From contig NZ_FOEO01000003.1 in assembly GCF_900110765.1 (NCBI RefSeq), positions 62,001 to 126,000 of the forward strand: a stretch of 64,000 nt of DNA. Reading direction: 5' to 3'. Positions 46,123-54,508 of the stretch are shown piece after piece. The DNA comes from Pseudomonas sp. NFACC02. Lineage in GTDB: Bacteria; Pseudomonadota; Gammaproteobacteria; Pseudomonadales; Pseudomonadaceae. A program made the position numbers and the translations under genes. How positions within the stretch are numbered: the first letter of the stretch is position 1; each line of letters starts with the position of its first letter. The notes below the pieces were generated by a model. That model did no database searches. It had not been told where the DNA came from and was given only the letters and a program-made list of their open reading frames with translations.

Positions 46123-47115
46123 TCAGTCAGTAGCGACCAGCAATTGTGGGCGCGAACGAAGCGCGTAACGCGCGCTGAAGAAGCTCACCGCGCCACCCAG
46201 CAGCAGCATGAAGAACGTACCCCAGGCCGCCTTGGAGACCTGTTTGGCCGCAACATCCGCAGCCTCGCGTGCCTGTTGCTCAGCCTGCTGTTTGAGCTGG
46301 TTCACTTTGGCGGCAGCCTCTTGATAGGCACGGGCATAGTTGTCCACGATCTGCTGGGCTTCAGCCGTGCTTTTACCGGTACGGGCCGCAACGATGTTGA
46401 CCAGCGCTTCTTTGTCCGCTGCATTGAGGGCAGGCTCGCCCGCTTTCTGAATCCGCTCGAACCACTGCTTTAGCTGATCGCCGGCTTGCGTCGGATCAGT
46501 GGACGCTTGAGTTGCCGCCTGCTTGCCATCTTCCCCGGCAGCGTCGGCCTTCTGATCGAGTGTGGCGGGGTCAAGCGCCTGCTTGCCGGACTGCTTGAGC
46601 GTGGTGTCCAGTTCTGATTTCAGGCTGTCCCAATCCAGGCTGATGCCGTTCTTGTCCAGCTGTTGCTTGATCGTCTGCCCAACCCCGGGCGCTGCGGCGG
46701 CCACGCCATCGGCAGCCAGTGAAAGTCCCTTGCCCGCGATGTTGCCAGCGGTTCCCATCAATGAGCCCGCGAGCGATGCCAGCAGCCAGGTGGTGAGCAG
46801 GGTGCTGATGGTCCAGCTCAGCAGACCGTGCAGACCGCCGCGATCCGGCGCCGTACGGCCCGAGACCCAGGCACCGACACCGATGGCGACCAATGTGCTC
46901 ACGAACAGCCATACACCTGCTCCGGTTCCGAACCCTTGCAGCGGATTGCCCTGCGCCAGCGGATTGATCGCGCCTGCGCCGATGGCGGTCCCGAGTACGC
47001 TCAGTACCAGGTAGGTGATCAGGGTAATGGACGCCCCCGCGAAGACTGAGCTCCACGAAACCCTGAACGGGGATGCCGCATGAAGGGTAGCGGGGGCAGC
47101 GTATGTCGAAGTCAT
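46123..47115 (-). CDS. inner-membrane protein with long periplasmic or cytoplasmic helical region
   Basis: A 330-residue protein: three N-terminal membrane helices (FAGASITLITYLVLSVLGTA, VWLFVSTLVAIGVGAWVSG and SWTISTLLTTWLLASLAGSL), a long Ala/Gln/Lys-rich helical middle (about 140-295), and a C-terminal helix (GTFFMLLLGGAVSFFSARYA). ATG 47115 has AGAGGAA upstream. Similar proteins are annotated as PhnA-like in Pseudomonas, without known function. It is divergent from the PAS-LuxR gene and may belong to the same stress regulon. Confidence 0.75.
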   Translation of the reverse strand: MTSTYAAPATLHAASPFRVSWSSVFAGASITLITYLVLSVLGTAIGAGAINPLAQGNPLQGFGTGAGVWLFVSTLVAIGVGAWVSGRTAPDRGGLHGLLSWTISTLLTTWLLASLAGSLMGTAGNIAGKGLSLAADGVAAAAPGVGQTIKQQLDKNGISLDWDSLKSELDTTLKQSGKQALDPATLDQKADAAGEDGKQAATQASTDPTQAGDQLKQWFERIQKAGEPALNAADKEALVNIVAARTGKSTAEAQQIVDNYARAYQEAAAKVNQLKQQAEQQAREAADVAAKQVSKAAWGTFFMLLLGGAVSFFSARYALRSRPQLLVATD

Positions 47116-47268
47116 AAGCGATTCCTCTTGTGCAATGGCAGCGCACGACCTGCGTGCGTGATACGAACCGTCATCAAGGCGGCTCAATTCGTCTCGTCTT
47201 GTGCGACGGGGTACGTGGTATCAGTCTGCGCAGGGCGGGTAGGCGTGTGATGACGCATTTGCACGGGT

Positions 47269-47280
47269 TGCACTGGTGCA
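47269..47280. promoter_or_regulatory. dyad TGCAC-TG-GTGCA upstream of PAS-LuxR gene
   Basis: A 12-bp inverted repeat. Its CACTGGTGCA decamer recurs at 48912-48921, before the CsbD-like gene, and the related word TGCACTGGCG occurs at 47318-47327 and 48901-48910. It may be the binding site of the LuxR-type protein encoded at 47394. Confidence 0.4.
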
Positions 47281-47393
47281 TTCGCACCGACGTTTCCGGG
47301 CGGCGCTGCACTAAGCTTGCACTGGCGAGTCCGATGGTTTGCTGTGCCCCGACGGTCGAGGGACAGCATTCGCCCACCGATCCAGGAGATGAC

Positions 47394-48887
47394 ATGACAG
47401 ATGCCGTGCTTGCCCGAGAAACCAACCGTCGTCAGTTGCAGCACATTATTTCCGGGTTGTCGGATGGGGTCATTCTGGTCGAGGTCGATCAGACCATCAT
47501 CTGGGCCAACGAAGCTGCGCTGCGGATGCACGGTGTGGATGAAGTGAGTGAGCTGGGTGCGGACGGCAGCGCCTACCGGGAACGCTTTGCGCTGCGCTAT
47601 CGCAACAACCATCCGCTGGATCCGGATCAGTACCCGATCAGCCGGGCGGCGGCCGGTGAGGAATTCAGCGATGTGCTCGTGGAGGTCAGTCGAGTCGGGG
47701 ACGAAGAAGATCGCAGCCGCGTCCATCGCGTACGCAGCATGGTCCTGGCAGACAGCAGCGGCGAGCCGGAATCCCTGGTTTTGATCATGGCCGACGCCAC
47801 CGAATGGGCGAGTGCCGAACAGCGTTTCGAAAAAACCTTCAACGCCAACCCGGCCCCGGCTGTCATCTGCCGTCTGAGCGATCTGCGCTTCATCAAGGTC
47901 AATCAGGGCTTTCTGGAAATGACCGGGCATTCCAGGGAAAACGTGATCGGCCGTTCTGTCTACGAGGTCGACGTGTTGGAAAATGCAGAGCGCAAAGACC
48001 TTGCCATCGAGCGCCTGAACGCTGGCGCGACCATTCCTCAGATGCAGGCCGAGCTGAAAATGCCCGAGGGTGGCACCAAGCTGGTCATTGTCGCGGGACA
48101 GCCTCTGGACATGAACGAAGAAGACTGCATGTTATTTTCGTTCATTGACCTTGAAGCCAGGCGCAAGGCCGAGACGGCGCTGCGTCAGAGCGAAGACCGG
48201 TTTGCCAAGACATTCAAGTTAACGCCGGTTCCGATCATGGTTTGTACGGCGGACCGTCAGCAGATCGTCGACGCCAACGAGGCATTTTTCTCCACACTGG
48301 GTTTCACCACCCTGGAGATGATCGGCAAAACTGTTGCCGAGATGGACTTCCTCGATAACGGCAAAGACGCGGTGCAGCTGTTCGATATGCTTGAAAAGAG
48401 CGGGCGTATCGAGGGCATGGATTTCAAGGTCCGCAAAAAAAGCGGCGAGATCATGCACTGTGTCCTGGCAGCCGACACGGTGACCATTCAGGACGCGGCC
48501 TGTTACCTGTTCGTGTTCATGGACATCACCGAGCGCAAGCGGTCCGAGCTGGAACTGGTGGAGGCCATCGAGACGGTGATGAAGGATGCCTCCTGGTTCA
48601 GCCAGACGCTGATCGAAAAGCTGGCCAACGCCAAACGCGTCAATGGCCGGAATCTGCCCACCGCATCCTTCACCGATCTGACGGCCCGCGAGCGTGACGT
48701 GTTGGGCCTGATCTGCGAGGGGCTCGCGGACAAGGAAATCGCTGCACGCTTGAACCTGGCGCTCAACACGATCCGTAACCACGTCGCCACCGTGTATTCC
48801 AAGCTCGATGTCCACAGCCGGGCTGAAGCCATCGTCTGGGCCCGTGAACGCCACCTCTTCGCGGGGCAGGGCTCAGGCAAGCGCTAG
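47394..48887 (+). CDS. PAS-domain LuxR-type transcriptional regulator
   Basis: A 497-residue protein with three PAS-like sensor domains (about 10-115, 145-250 and 270-385) and a C-terminal LuxR HTH (about 430-490) reading LTARERDVLGLICEGLADKEIAARLNLALNTIRNHVATVYSKL. ATG 47394 has AGGAG 6 bases upstream; the longer open frame from 47130 is not coding. It has no receiver, so the PAS domains should sense directly. It is flanked by stress-type genes (membrane protein upstream, CsbD-like proteins downstream) that share a sequence word with its own promoter. Confidence 0.88.
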   Translation: MTDAVLARETNRRQLQHIISGLSDGVILVEVDQTIIWANEAALRMHGVDEVSELGADGSAYRERFALRYRNNHPLDPDQYPISRAAAGEEFSDVLVEVSRVGDEEDRSRVHRVRSMVLADSSGEPESLVLIMADATEWASAEQRFEKTFNANPAPAVICRLSDLRFIKVNQGFLEMTGHSRENVIGRSVYEVDVLENAERKDLAIERLNAGATIPQMQAELKMPEGGTKLVIVAGQPLDMNEEDCMLFSFIDLEARRKAETALRQSEDRFAKTFKLTPVPIMVCTADRQQIVDANEAFFSTLGFTTLEMIGKTVAEMDFLDNGKDAVQLFDMLEKSGRIEGMDFKVRKKSGEIMHCVLAADTVTIQDAACYLFVFMDITERKRSELELVEAIETVMKDASWFSQTLIEKLANAKRVNGRNLPTASFTDLTARERDVLGLICEGLADKEIAARLNLALNTIRNHVATVYSKLDVHSRAEAIVWARERHLFAGQGSGKR

Positions 48888-48900
48888 TCCCTGATGCAAA

Positions 48901-48921
48901 TGCACTGGCGACACTGGTGCA
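48901..48921. promoter_or_regulatory. repeat of the PAS-LuxR promoter words before csbD-like gene
   Basis: TGCACTGGCG followed directly by ACACTGGTGCA. Both words also occur upstream of the PAS-LuxR gene (47318-47327 and 47271-47280). This suggests a common regulator, possibly the LuxR-type protein itself. Confidence 0.4.
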
Positions 48922-49007
48922 AAGGCGCCTTAAACGCCTGGCGGTCGTTGCTTAACCTGTGAGCGTACCGGCCACTTGAGGCCGCAACGCAAGTTGGAGG
49001 GCATACC

Positions 49008-49274
49008 ATGAAGGCGGAACAGGTGAAGGGCGCATTGGAAAAGGCCGCGGGTAAAACCCAGGATTTTCTCGGCGAACTGACCGGGGACGAGCGCTTGCAG
49101 ATGGAAGGAAAAGCCAGGCAGTCAGCCGGAGAGCTCCAGCAGCGCTATGGCGATGTGCTGGACACCTGCGCGACTTATCTGCAACGCAGACCTCGCGCGA
49201 CCTTGTTCACAGTCTTCACAGTCGCGGGATTAACGCTGACGGTCGCCTGGCTGATCAAACGCCGAAACCGCTGA
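49008..49274 (+). CDS. CsbD-like protein with C-terminal membrane anchor
   Basis: An 88-residue protein. The first half (MKAEQVKGALEKAAGKTQDFLGELTGDERLQMEGKARQ) is CsbD-like, and a C-terminal hydrophobic helix (LFTVFTVAGLTLTVAWLIKRR) is followed by basic residues, as in ElaB/YqjD-type tail-anchored proteins. GGAGG precedes the start. CsbD proteins are general-stress induced with unknown mechanism. Confidence 0.8.
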   Translation: MKAEQVKGALEKAAGKTQDFLGELTGDERLQMEGKARQSAGELQQRYGDVLDTCATYLQRRPRATLFTVFTVAGLTLTVAWLIKRRNR

Positions 49275-49440
49275 GCCCTCAGGTCAGGCGGATAAACCCA
49301 GCCATCCGTACCCAGCCATCTATCTGTCACAGGTGGCGGAGGCTTTTAGACCGTTTCGGCATGCAAGGCCCGATGCCTTGCCCGTATGCCGGATCACCCA
49401 GGGTGTCGATCATCGGCACCCCCTTACCGGAGAAGCAACC

Positions 49441-49620
49441 ATGAGCGGCACTTCAGACAAAATCAAAGGCATGGCCAACGAAGTGGTAGGCAACATCAAG
49501 CAAGGCGTCGGCAAAGTCACGGGCAACGAAACGTTGCAGGTCAAAGGCAAGATTCAGGAAAAGAAAGGCGAAGCCCAGCAGGTGGTTGGGGACGTCAAGG
49601 ACGCAGTCGATAAACGCTGA
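49441..49620 (+). CDS. CsbD family stress protein
   Basis: A 59-residue hydrophilic protein of the CsbD family (DKIKGMANEVVGNIKQGVGKVTGNETLQVKGKIQEKKGEAQ). The start has GGAGAAG upstream. It follows the anchored CsbD-like gene by 166 bases, probably with its own promoter, and is followed by a terminator-like hairpin. Confidence 0.85.
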   Translation: MSGTSDKIKGMANEVVGNIKQGVGKVTGNETLQVKGKIQEKKGEAQQVVGDVKDAVDKR

Positions 49621-49636
49621 CAGCGGTCAGGCTTGC

Positions 49637-49672
49637 AAGCGGCGGTCATCTCAGGATGGCCGCTTTTCGTTT
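49637..49672 (+). terminator. intrinsic terminator after csbD gene
   Basis: The arms AAGCGGC/GCCGCTT are followed by TTCGTTT, 17 bases after the csbD stop. Confidence 0.6.
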
Positions 49673-49820
49673 GTGTGCGGGTTGGGTGGAGGGGCTGTCA
49701 GGCATGCACTGTCGCGTGGGAGACGGTTTTCCCCTGGCTGCCTGGCATTCCAGGATTCAGCGATAGAACCCCTTTCCGTCCGATCAGTCTGTTCCTGTAT
49801 CACTTTCGGGAAAGCAGCCA

Positions 49821-50633
49821 ATGTCCTCACACCAGACTCTTATTGTTCTTGCACGCGGCGGGTACGCCGCTCGAGGGGTGCTTTATCTGATCATCGGTAT
49901 CTTCGCGCTGCTGGCGGCCCGGGATTCGACAAGACCAAAAGACAGCCACAAAAGCCTGGAAGCCTTGTTAGGCCAGCCGTTCGGGTATTTTTTAGTGGGG
50001 CTGGTGGTGGCGGGGCTGCTCGCCTTTGCGGCCTGGCGTGTCCTGCAAGCCACACGTGATGTCGACCATCACGGGAAAAATCTAAAGGGTCTGATCATCC
50101 GCGCCGGCCTGTTTACCGGAGGTCTGGTCAACGGTGCGCTGGCATTTTTCGCGCTGGGCCTTCTCGTGAGCGGCATGGGGCGCTCGGGCAAGACGGGAGG
50201 GCAAACCAAAGACTGGCTCGCGCATCTGTTGTCCTGGGAATACTCCAATGCAGTGGTGTACCTGATCGCGCTCATTCCGCTCGGGGTGGGCATTGCTCAC
50301 CTCATCAAGGGATGGAAGGCATCTTTCGAGAAGTATTTCGAAGCCGACGAAGACGTCATGCGATACGTCCGCCCGGTTTCCCGGTTCGGCCTGATTGCGC
50401 GTGGCGTCGTTTTTATAGAGATCGCATTGCTGCTGGCCGTGAGCGGCTCCGCCTATCAAGCCGTGGATCCGCCCGGGATGAAGGAAGCCCTGGACGCGCT
50501 CCAGAATCTACCGGCGGGGTGGCTGGTGTTAATCGTGATGGCCTTGGGGCTGATTGCGTTCTCGGTTTACAGCTTTGCTGAAGCCTTCTGGCGCAAGATA
50601 AACATGGAGCTGCCAGCGTGGCCGCACGTGTAA
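49821..50633 (+). CDS. DUF1206 integral membrane protein
   Basis: A 270-residue inner-membrane protein made of three similar two-helix units, each beginning with an ARGGYAARGVLYLIIG-like segment (residues about 10-25, near 95 and near 195: LIARGVVFIEIALLLA). This is the DUF1206 repeat. The GTG or ATG at 49821 follows GGGAAAGCAGCC. The function is unknown. It follows the csbD terminator and starts the long non-coding stretch downstream. Confidence 0.85.
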   Translation: MSSHQTLIVLARGGYAARGVLYLIIGIFALLAARDSTRPKDSHKSLEALLGQPFGYFLVGLVVAGLLAFAAWRVLQATRDVDHHGKNLKGLIIRAGLFTGGLVNGALAFFALGLLVSGMGRSGKTGGQTKDWLAHLLSWEYSNAVVYLIALIPLGVGIAHLIKGWKASFEKYFEADEDVMRYVRPVSRFGLIARGVVFIEIALLLAVSGSAYQAVDPPGMKEALDALQNLPAGWLVLIVMALGLIAFSVYSFAEAFWRKINMELPAWPHV

Positions 50634-50674
50634 TGCCAAGCTACGGCCTGCGGGCAGAAGCAAGATTGTGCCCT

Positions 50675-50749
50675 GACATCATCTCCGCTTCGGACGGTAT
50701 CGGTATTTAAGACGGCTCGGCGGCTTTTGATGCTGGCCGCAGACCGTAG
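50675..50749 (+). repeat. duplicated 70-bp segment, copy 1
   Basis: GACATCATCTCCGCTTCGGA followed by CGGTATCGGTAT and CGGCGGCTTTTGAT, ending CCGTAGG. Copy 2 at 51168-51240 differs at only a few bases. Confidence 0.75.
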
Positions 50750-50772
50750 GGGCCGCCGGGGTGGCGCTCCAC

Positions 50773-50882
50773 CTTGTCCCGCGATCTGGTGCGCAGCGGC
50801 AGCAAAACCAAACTACCCGATTGTGCCTGACACTCCGCATGCGCAGATATTGCTGCCGGTTCCCGGCAGATCGCGGGACAAG
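50773..50882. repeat. structured repeat element, copy 1
   Basis: Outer arms CTTGTCCCGCGATCTG (50773-50788) and its exact complement (50867-50882). Inner arms CGGCAGCA (50797-50804) and TGCTGCCG (50851-50858), also exact. The centre contains TGCCTGACACTCCGCATGC. Copies 2 and 3 share the inner region. Confidence 0.7.
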
Positions 50883-50953
50883 CCACGCTCCTACACCTGC
50901 GGCAGAAGCGGATATGTGCCGGGCGGTACCGTTTTTAATTCTGGCCGAAGGCC

Positions 50954-51099
50954 GTGGGAGCAAGCTTGCTCTGGGCCGAACTCGGACGATCTACCGCGTA
51001 GCGGTAGCAAAACCAGGCGACTTGCTCGTTTCAGGCACACCGAGTGCACAGGGTTTACTGCCGGTTCCCGGCAGATCGCGGGACAAGCCACGCTCCTAC
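50954..51099. repeat. structured repeat element, copy 2
   Basis: The inner arms CGGTAGCAAAACC (51002-51014) and GGGTTTACTGCCG (51051-51063) pair with G-T wobbles. The outer ends GTGGGAGCAAGCTTG and CACGCTCCTAC pair imperfectly. The right arm is identical to that of copy 1, the left arm resembles that of copy 3. Confidence 0.65.
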
Positions 51100-51167
51100 G
51101 CCTTGCGGGCAGAAGCAAGATTGTGCCCGACCAACCCTGGGCCTTGGGTAGAAGCTAGGCCGTGCCC

Positions 51168-51240
51168 CGACATGATCTCCGCTTCGGACGGTATCGGTAT
51201 CTAAGATGGTTCGGCGGCTTTTGATTCCGGCCGAAGGCCG
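51168..51240 (+). repeat. duplicated 70-bp segment, copy 2
   Basis: Near-identical to 50675-50749, followed by GTGGGAGCAAGCGCGCTCC, a REP-like hairpin at 51240-51260. Confidence 0.75.
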
Positions 51241-51529
51241 TGGGAGCAAGCGCGCTCCTACAGGGTGGGGTGCGAAGGATCGATTCACGCATCAAGAAAG
51301 CGACGAGCGCTAGCTCCAGCCCGCGCTGTTCATATGCGCGACAGTCCAGACACCGCAAATCGCGACTTGGGTGCAGGCCAAACGCAGACGACGCGCAATG
51401 GGTCGAGCGGCATGGATGCCGCGAGAGCGCCGTCAGGACATGGATGTCCGTTCGGCGCGGGCCCACGGAGCGTCGTCGGAGTGCGGGTACCCGAGGAACG
51501 AGGGCCAAGCCAGGAGCCGGGCACTTTTG

Positions 51530-51556
51530 GTTACTTTTGGTGCCTTCAAAAGTGAC
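51530..51556 (+). repeat. hairpin element GTTACTTTTG/CAAAAGTGAC
   Basis: Ten-bp arms around GTGCCTT. From memory, GTTACTTTTGGTGCC with CAAAAGTGACCCGCC recurs in Pseudomonas intergenic regions; its function is not known to me. Confidence 0.5.
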
Positions 51557-51812
51557 CCGCCGGAGGGGCGGAAAGGTGAATCAGCGCCACCCGAGATAAC
51601 GGATCTGCCCACCCTCCCAATGCCAAACCCAACGAACCCAAAAAGCCCATCAACCGCGAACAGTCAAAACAAAAAGGCCCTAACGTCGTCTACCTTTGGC
51701 CTGCTCCACGTCGCGTTCAGTGGAGCCTGAATTTTCTCGGTAAGAAGACCAGAAGCAGGATCTAAGAGGGCCTACGGCTTTTGATTCTGGCCAGAGGCCG
51801 TAGCGCGGCTGT

Positions 51813-51940
51813 CTCTGGGCCGCATCCGGACGATCTTGCGCGAAGCGGCAGCAAAGTCAGGCGACCCGGTTGTGTCAGGCACTCCGCATGCACCGGTTTT
51901 GTTGCCGGTTCCCGGCAGATCCTCCGAGTGCGGCCCAGAG
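51813..51940. repeat. structured repeat element, copy 3
   Basis: Outer arms of 23 bp (51813-51835 and 51918-51940), CTCTGGGCCGCATCCGGACG against the complement of TCCGAGTGCGGCCCAGAG, with 3 mismatches. Inner arms CGGCAGCAAAG (51846-51856) and TTTTGTTGCCG (51897-51907). Confidence 0.7.
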
Positions 51941-51984
51941 CAAGCGCGCTCCTACACCAGTAAATGTCCTAACGCAGCCGCTTG

Positions 51985-52005
51985 ATCATTCTAAGAAGGA
52001 ATGAT
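51985..52005. promoter_or_regulatory. inverted repeat upstream of MFS gene
   Basis: ATCATTC-TAAGAAG-GAATGAT, exact 7-bp arms, 91 bp before the transporter start. It could be an operator or the end of an upstream transcript. Confidence 0.35.
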
Positions 52006-52020
52006 TTAACTTTCTTATTT

Positions 52021-52034
52021 ATCGCTTTTTCTAT
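52021..52034 (+). promoter_or_regulatory. shared motif ATCGCTTTTTCTAT, copy upstream of MFS gene
   Basis: The same 14 bases occur at 54447-54460 upstream of the RraA-type gene. The LysR gene between the two target genes is the likely binder. Confidence 0.5.
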
Positions 52035-52095
52035 CCTTGCGAATTGCTGAACATAGCCGCTCGAATAACCATAAAAATACAAAACAGGAGGGCTC

Positions 52096-53442
52096 ATGAC
52101 TGCAATTGCCACCACCGACACCGCCGTGCAGACCGTACGGTCTAAATATCGTTGGGTAGTTCTGTCGGTCATCGTCGTTGTCTACATGCTGGCGGCAGCC
52201 GACCGGGCCAATATCGGCATCGCGTTGCCCTACATCCAGAAAGAGTTCGGAACCACCAACGCTCAGGCAGGGCTTCTGGTCAGCGCGTTCTTCCTGTTTT
52301 ATTCCCTGGGACAAATCCCCGCCGGGTTTCTGCTCAGCCGCGTAGGCGTGCGCCTGGTGGCGCCTGTGTCCATCGGTTTGACGTCCATCGTCACGTTGCT
52401 GATCGGCACGGCGCACAACTTCGGGTTGCTGAAAATCTACCGATCAGCACTCGGTATTGCCGAGGCAGCGCTGCCGTTGTCGATGCTGAGTACGATCAAC
52501 CGCTGGTTTCCCGCACGTGAGAAAGGCCTGGCCACGGGCGCTTTTTTATCGGCCGCCAAAATGGGCGCGGTTATCGCCCCGCCGGTCGGCGCTGCGCTGA
52601 TCATGCTTGATGGCTGGCGGACGATGTTTTTCGCATTCGCGATCCCGGGTGTGCTGATGGCGTTGATCTGGTGGTGGCTGGTACCCAACGAACCTCGCGG
52701 CGCGCGTAAGGTCAACGACGCCGAAGCCACCTACATCGAAGATCAGACCAAGACCGAAAGCGGTGCTCCACGCGTTCACAAAAACTTCGGCGCTCTGGAC
52801 ACGCTGCTCCGCTACCGGCAGACGACGCCGCTCGCCACGTCCCGTTCGGTGTTCGCGTCATGGAACGTTTGGGGCTGCGGTCTCGGGTACTTGCTGATGA
52901 CCGGGGTTGTCAACGTGCTGCTGGCCTGGCTGCCGAAGTACCTGGGGGAGGTCAAGCATTTCGAGTTGATGCAGATCGGCTTCGTCGCCTCGCTACCCTT
53001 CGCCGGTGGAGTGCTGGGGAATATCGTCGGGGGCTGGCTGTCGGACACGGTGCTGGACCGTCGCAGAAAACCGACCATGATGATCAGCGCGGTCGCAACC
53101 TGCCTGATGATGGTTGCTCTGGTCTACGCGCCCAACGATCTGCTGTCCGTCAGTCTGCTGCTTTTCGGCACCGGCTTCCTGCTGAACATCGGTTACTCAT
53201 CGTTTTCGGTGTACTCGATGGGGCTGACCACGCGAACCACCTATCCGGTGGCCGCTTCATTGGTCAACAGTGCCGGTCAGGCGGGTGGGGCCATGGCACC
53301 CCTGATCACCGGCATGCTGCTGGACAGTTACAGCTGGACCGCGGTTTTTGTCTTCCTGGGGGCGTGCTCGCTGGCAGCGCTGGTCTTCGTGCTGTCCATC
53401 CATGAGCCCGCCGAGCTGAGGGAGCAGCAAGCTGCCGGGTAA
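52096..53442 (+). CDS. MFS transporter, anion:cation symporter (ACS) type
   Basis: A 448-residue, 12-helix inner-membrane permease. YMLAAADRANIGIALPYIQKEFGTTNAQAG and FYSLGQIPAGFLLSRVG are typical of the ACS family, which carries organic acids such as hexarates, galactonate and phthalate. ATG 52096 has AGGAGGG 5 bases upstream. It shares a 14-bp promoter motif with the RraA-type gene, so it probably imports that pathway's substrate. The LysR gene ends 67 bases after its stop. Confidence 0.88.
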   Translation: MTAIATTDTAVQTVRSKYRWVVLSVIVVVYMLAAADRANIGIALPYIQKEFGTTNAQAGLLVSAFFLFYSLGQIPAGFLLSRVGVRLVAPVSIGLTSIVTLLIGTAHNFGLLKIYRSALGIAEAALPLSMLSTINRWFPAREKGLATGAFLSAAKMGAVIAPPVGAALIMLDGWRTMFFAFAIPGVLMALIWWWLVPNEPRGARKVNDAEATYIEDQTKTESGAPRVHKNFGALDTLLRYRQTTPLATSRSVFASWNVWGCGLGYLLMTGVVNVLLAWLPKYLGEVKHFELMQIGFVASLPFAGGVLGNIVGGWLSDTVLDRRRKPTMMISAVATCLMMVALVYAPNDLLSVSLLLFGTGFLLNIGYSSFSVYSMGLTTRTTYPVAASLVNSAGQAGGAMAPLITGMLLDSYSWTAVFVFLGACSLAALVFVLSIHEPAELREQQAAG

Positions 53443-53509
53443 ATACGTTCGCAAACGTCCTCACTGCCTGATCGGTGGATGGCGCACGGGAGCCGTCCCG
53501 TGCCCATCG

Positions 53510-54415
53510 TCAGCTTTGAAGCTGCCGCGAGAAATCGCACAGTTCCACGGCCCGGGACGCCACCTCCGTGACGAACGCTGAGGGTCGGTCATTTCGATAC
53601 ATGGCCATGTAGGGCACGGGCGGCAATTGCGGGTCGGTCTGGATGATCGTCAGCTTCCCCTCATCGACCAGGGGACGAAAGCATTCCAGCGGCAGGTAGG
53701 TGACGCCCAGCCCGGCAGCCGTCAGGCCAAGCATCGCGGTGAGGCTGTCGGAAGAGAGGGTCTTGGGCAGGTCGATGCCCAGCGCGCTCAGCCATTTATT
53801 GACGTACAAGCCGGACCCTGAGCGTTTACCCTGCACCAGTACCGGGTATTTGGCGAGTTCGGCGAGCCCCACGACGCCCGATTGACCGATCAACCCCGGC
53901 GCTGCCATCCAGGCGTTCTCTACGATGGCGAGTGGCACGGCCGTCACTTCTGGCGCGGTGAAGGTGTCGGGAATAACGATGAGATCCACCATATCATCCA
54001 TGAGCTTTTCATGAAGGTTGCGGCTCATGTCGACTTCCGGCTCCACGGTCAGGCCGGGAAAATCTTTCACCAAGCGCGCGATCAGACGGGGCAGCCAGGT
54101 CAGCGCCGTGAGTTCCGTGACGCCCAGCCTGAGGCGTCGGGTCACGACATGTTTCCCATCCTTCAATGAGGTGATGCGCTCGGCCAGGACGAGCATTTCG
54201 CGCGCGATCACCAGCAGCTCTTCGCCGGTGGCCGTCAATCGTGCGCCGCGTTGGGAGCGATCGAACAGCTGCAGACCCGTCGTGGATTCGAGTTCCTGCA
54301 TACGTTTGGAGATGGCGGACTGCGTGGTGTTCAAATGCTCGGCAGCGCGTTCGAATGTCCCCAGGCGTTCGATCCAGTGCAACGCAGTGAGCTGGCGTAG
54401 GGTGATCACGTTCAT
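53510..54415 (-). CDS. LysR-family transcriptional regulator
   Basis: A 301-residue LysR regulator with HTH LTALHWIERLGTFERAAEHLNTTQSAISKRMQELES and the binding domain containing GVTELTALTWLPRLIARL and GLGVTYLPLECF. It is convergent with the transporter gene and divergent from the RraA-type gene. Its position and the shared motif suggest it controls both. Confidence 0.88.
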   Translation of the reverse strand: MNVITLRQLTALHWIERLGTFERAAEHLNTTQSAISKRMQELESTTGLQLFDRSQRGARLTATGEELLVIAREMLVLAERITSLKDGKHVVTRRLRLGVTELTALTWLPRLIARLVKDFPGLTVEPEVDMSRNLHEKLMDDMVDLIVIPDTFTAPEVTAVPLAIVENAWMAAPGLIGQSGVVGLAELAKYPVLVQGKRSGSGLYVNKWLSALGIDLPKTLSSDSLTAMLGLTAAGLGVTYLPLECFRPLVDEGKLTIIQTDPQLPPVPYMAMYRNDRPSAFVTEVASRAVELCDFSRQLQS

Positions 54416-54436
54416 TCCTCATAGGCATGTATCGAC

Positions 54437-54460
54437 ATAGAATAATATCGCTTTTTCTAT
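54437..54460. promoter_or_regulatory. LysR-type box in the LysR/RraA divergent region
   Basis: ATAGAA-N12-TTCTAT dyad whose right part, ATCGCTTTTTCTAT, is identical to 52021-52034. The dyad spacing and the divergent position fit a LysR recognition site. Confidence 0.55.
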
Positions 54461-54508
54461 TTAACAGCGTGTTTATCCTCATGGACATCAGCCACCTGAG
54501 GAACACAC

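Larger units (their letters stand above)
50634..52095. other. 1.46-kb non-coding region rich in structured repeats
   Basis: No convincing gene. It holds three copies of a structured repeat (50773-50882, 50954-51099, 51813-51940), a duplicated 70-bp segment (50675-50749 and 51168-51240), GTGGGAGCAAGCGCGCTCCTACA-type REP words and a hairpin element at 51530-51556. Many open frames cross it, but they are Arg/Pro/Ser-rich and have no ribosome binding sites. Confidence 0.6.

Noticed and set aside
47130..47393. N-terminal extension of the PAS-LuxR protein
   Set aside because: The residues are non-coding in character, and AGGAG supports ATG 47394.
50640..51960. Several 60-147-codon open frames in the repeat region
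   Set aside because: They cross inverted repeats, are Arg/Pro/Ser-rich and lack ribosome binding sites; they come from GC-rich repeats.
50640..51960. CRISPR array
   Set aside because: The repeats are three long, unevenly spaced units with internal stems and no regular spacers.
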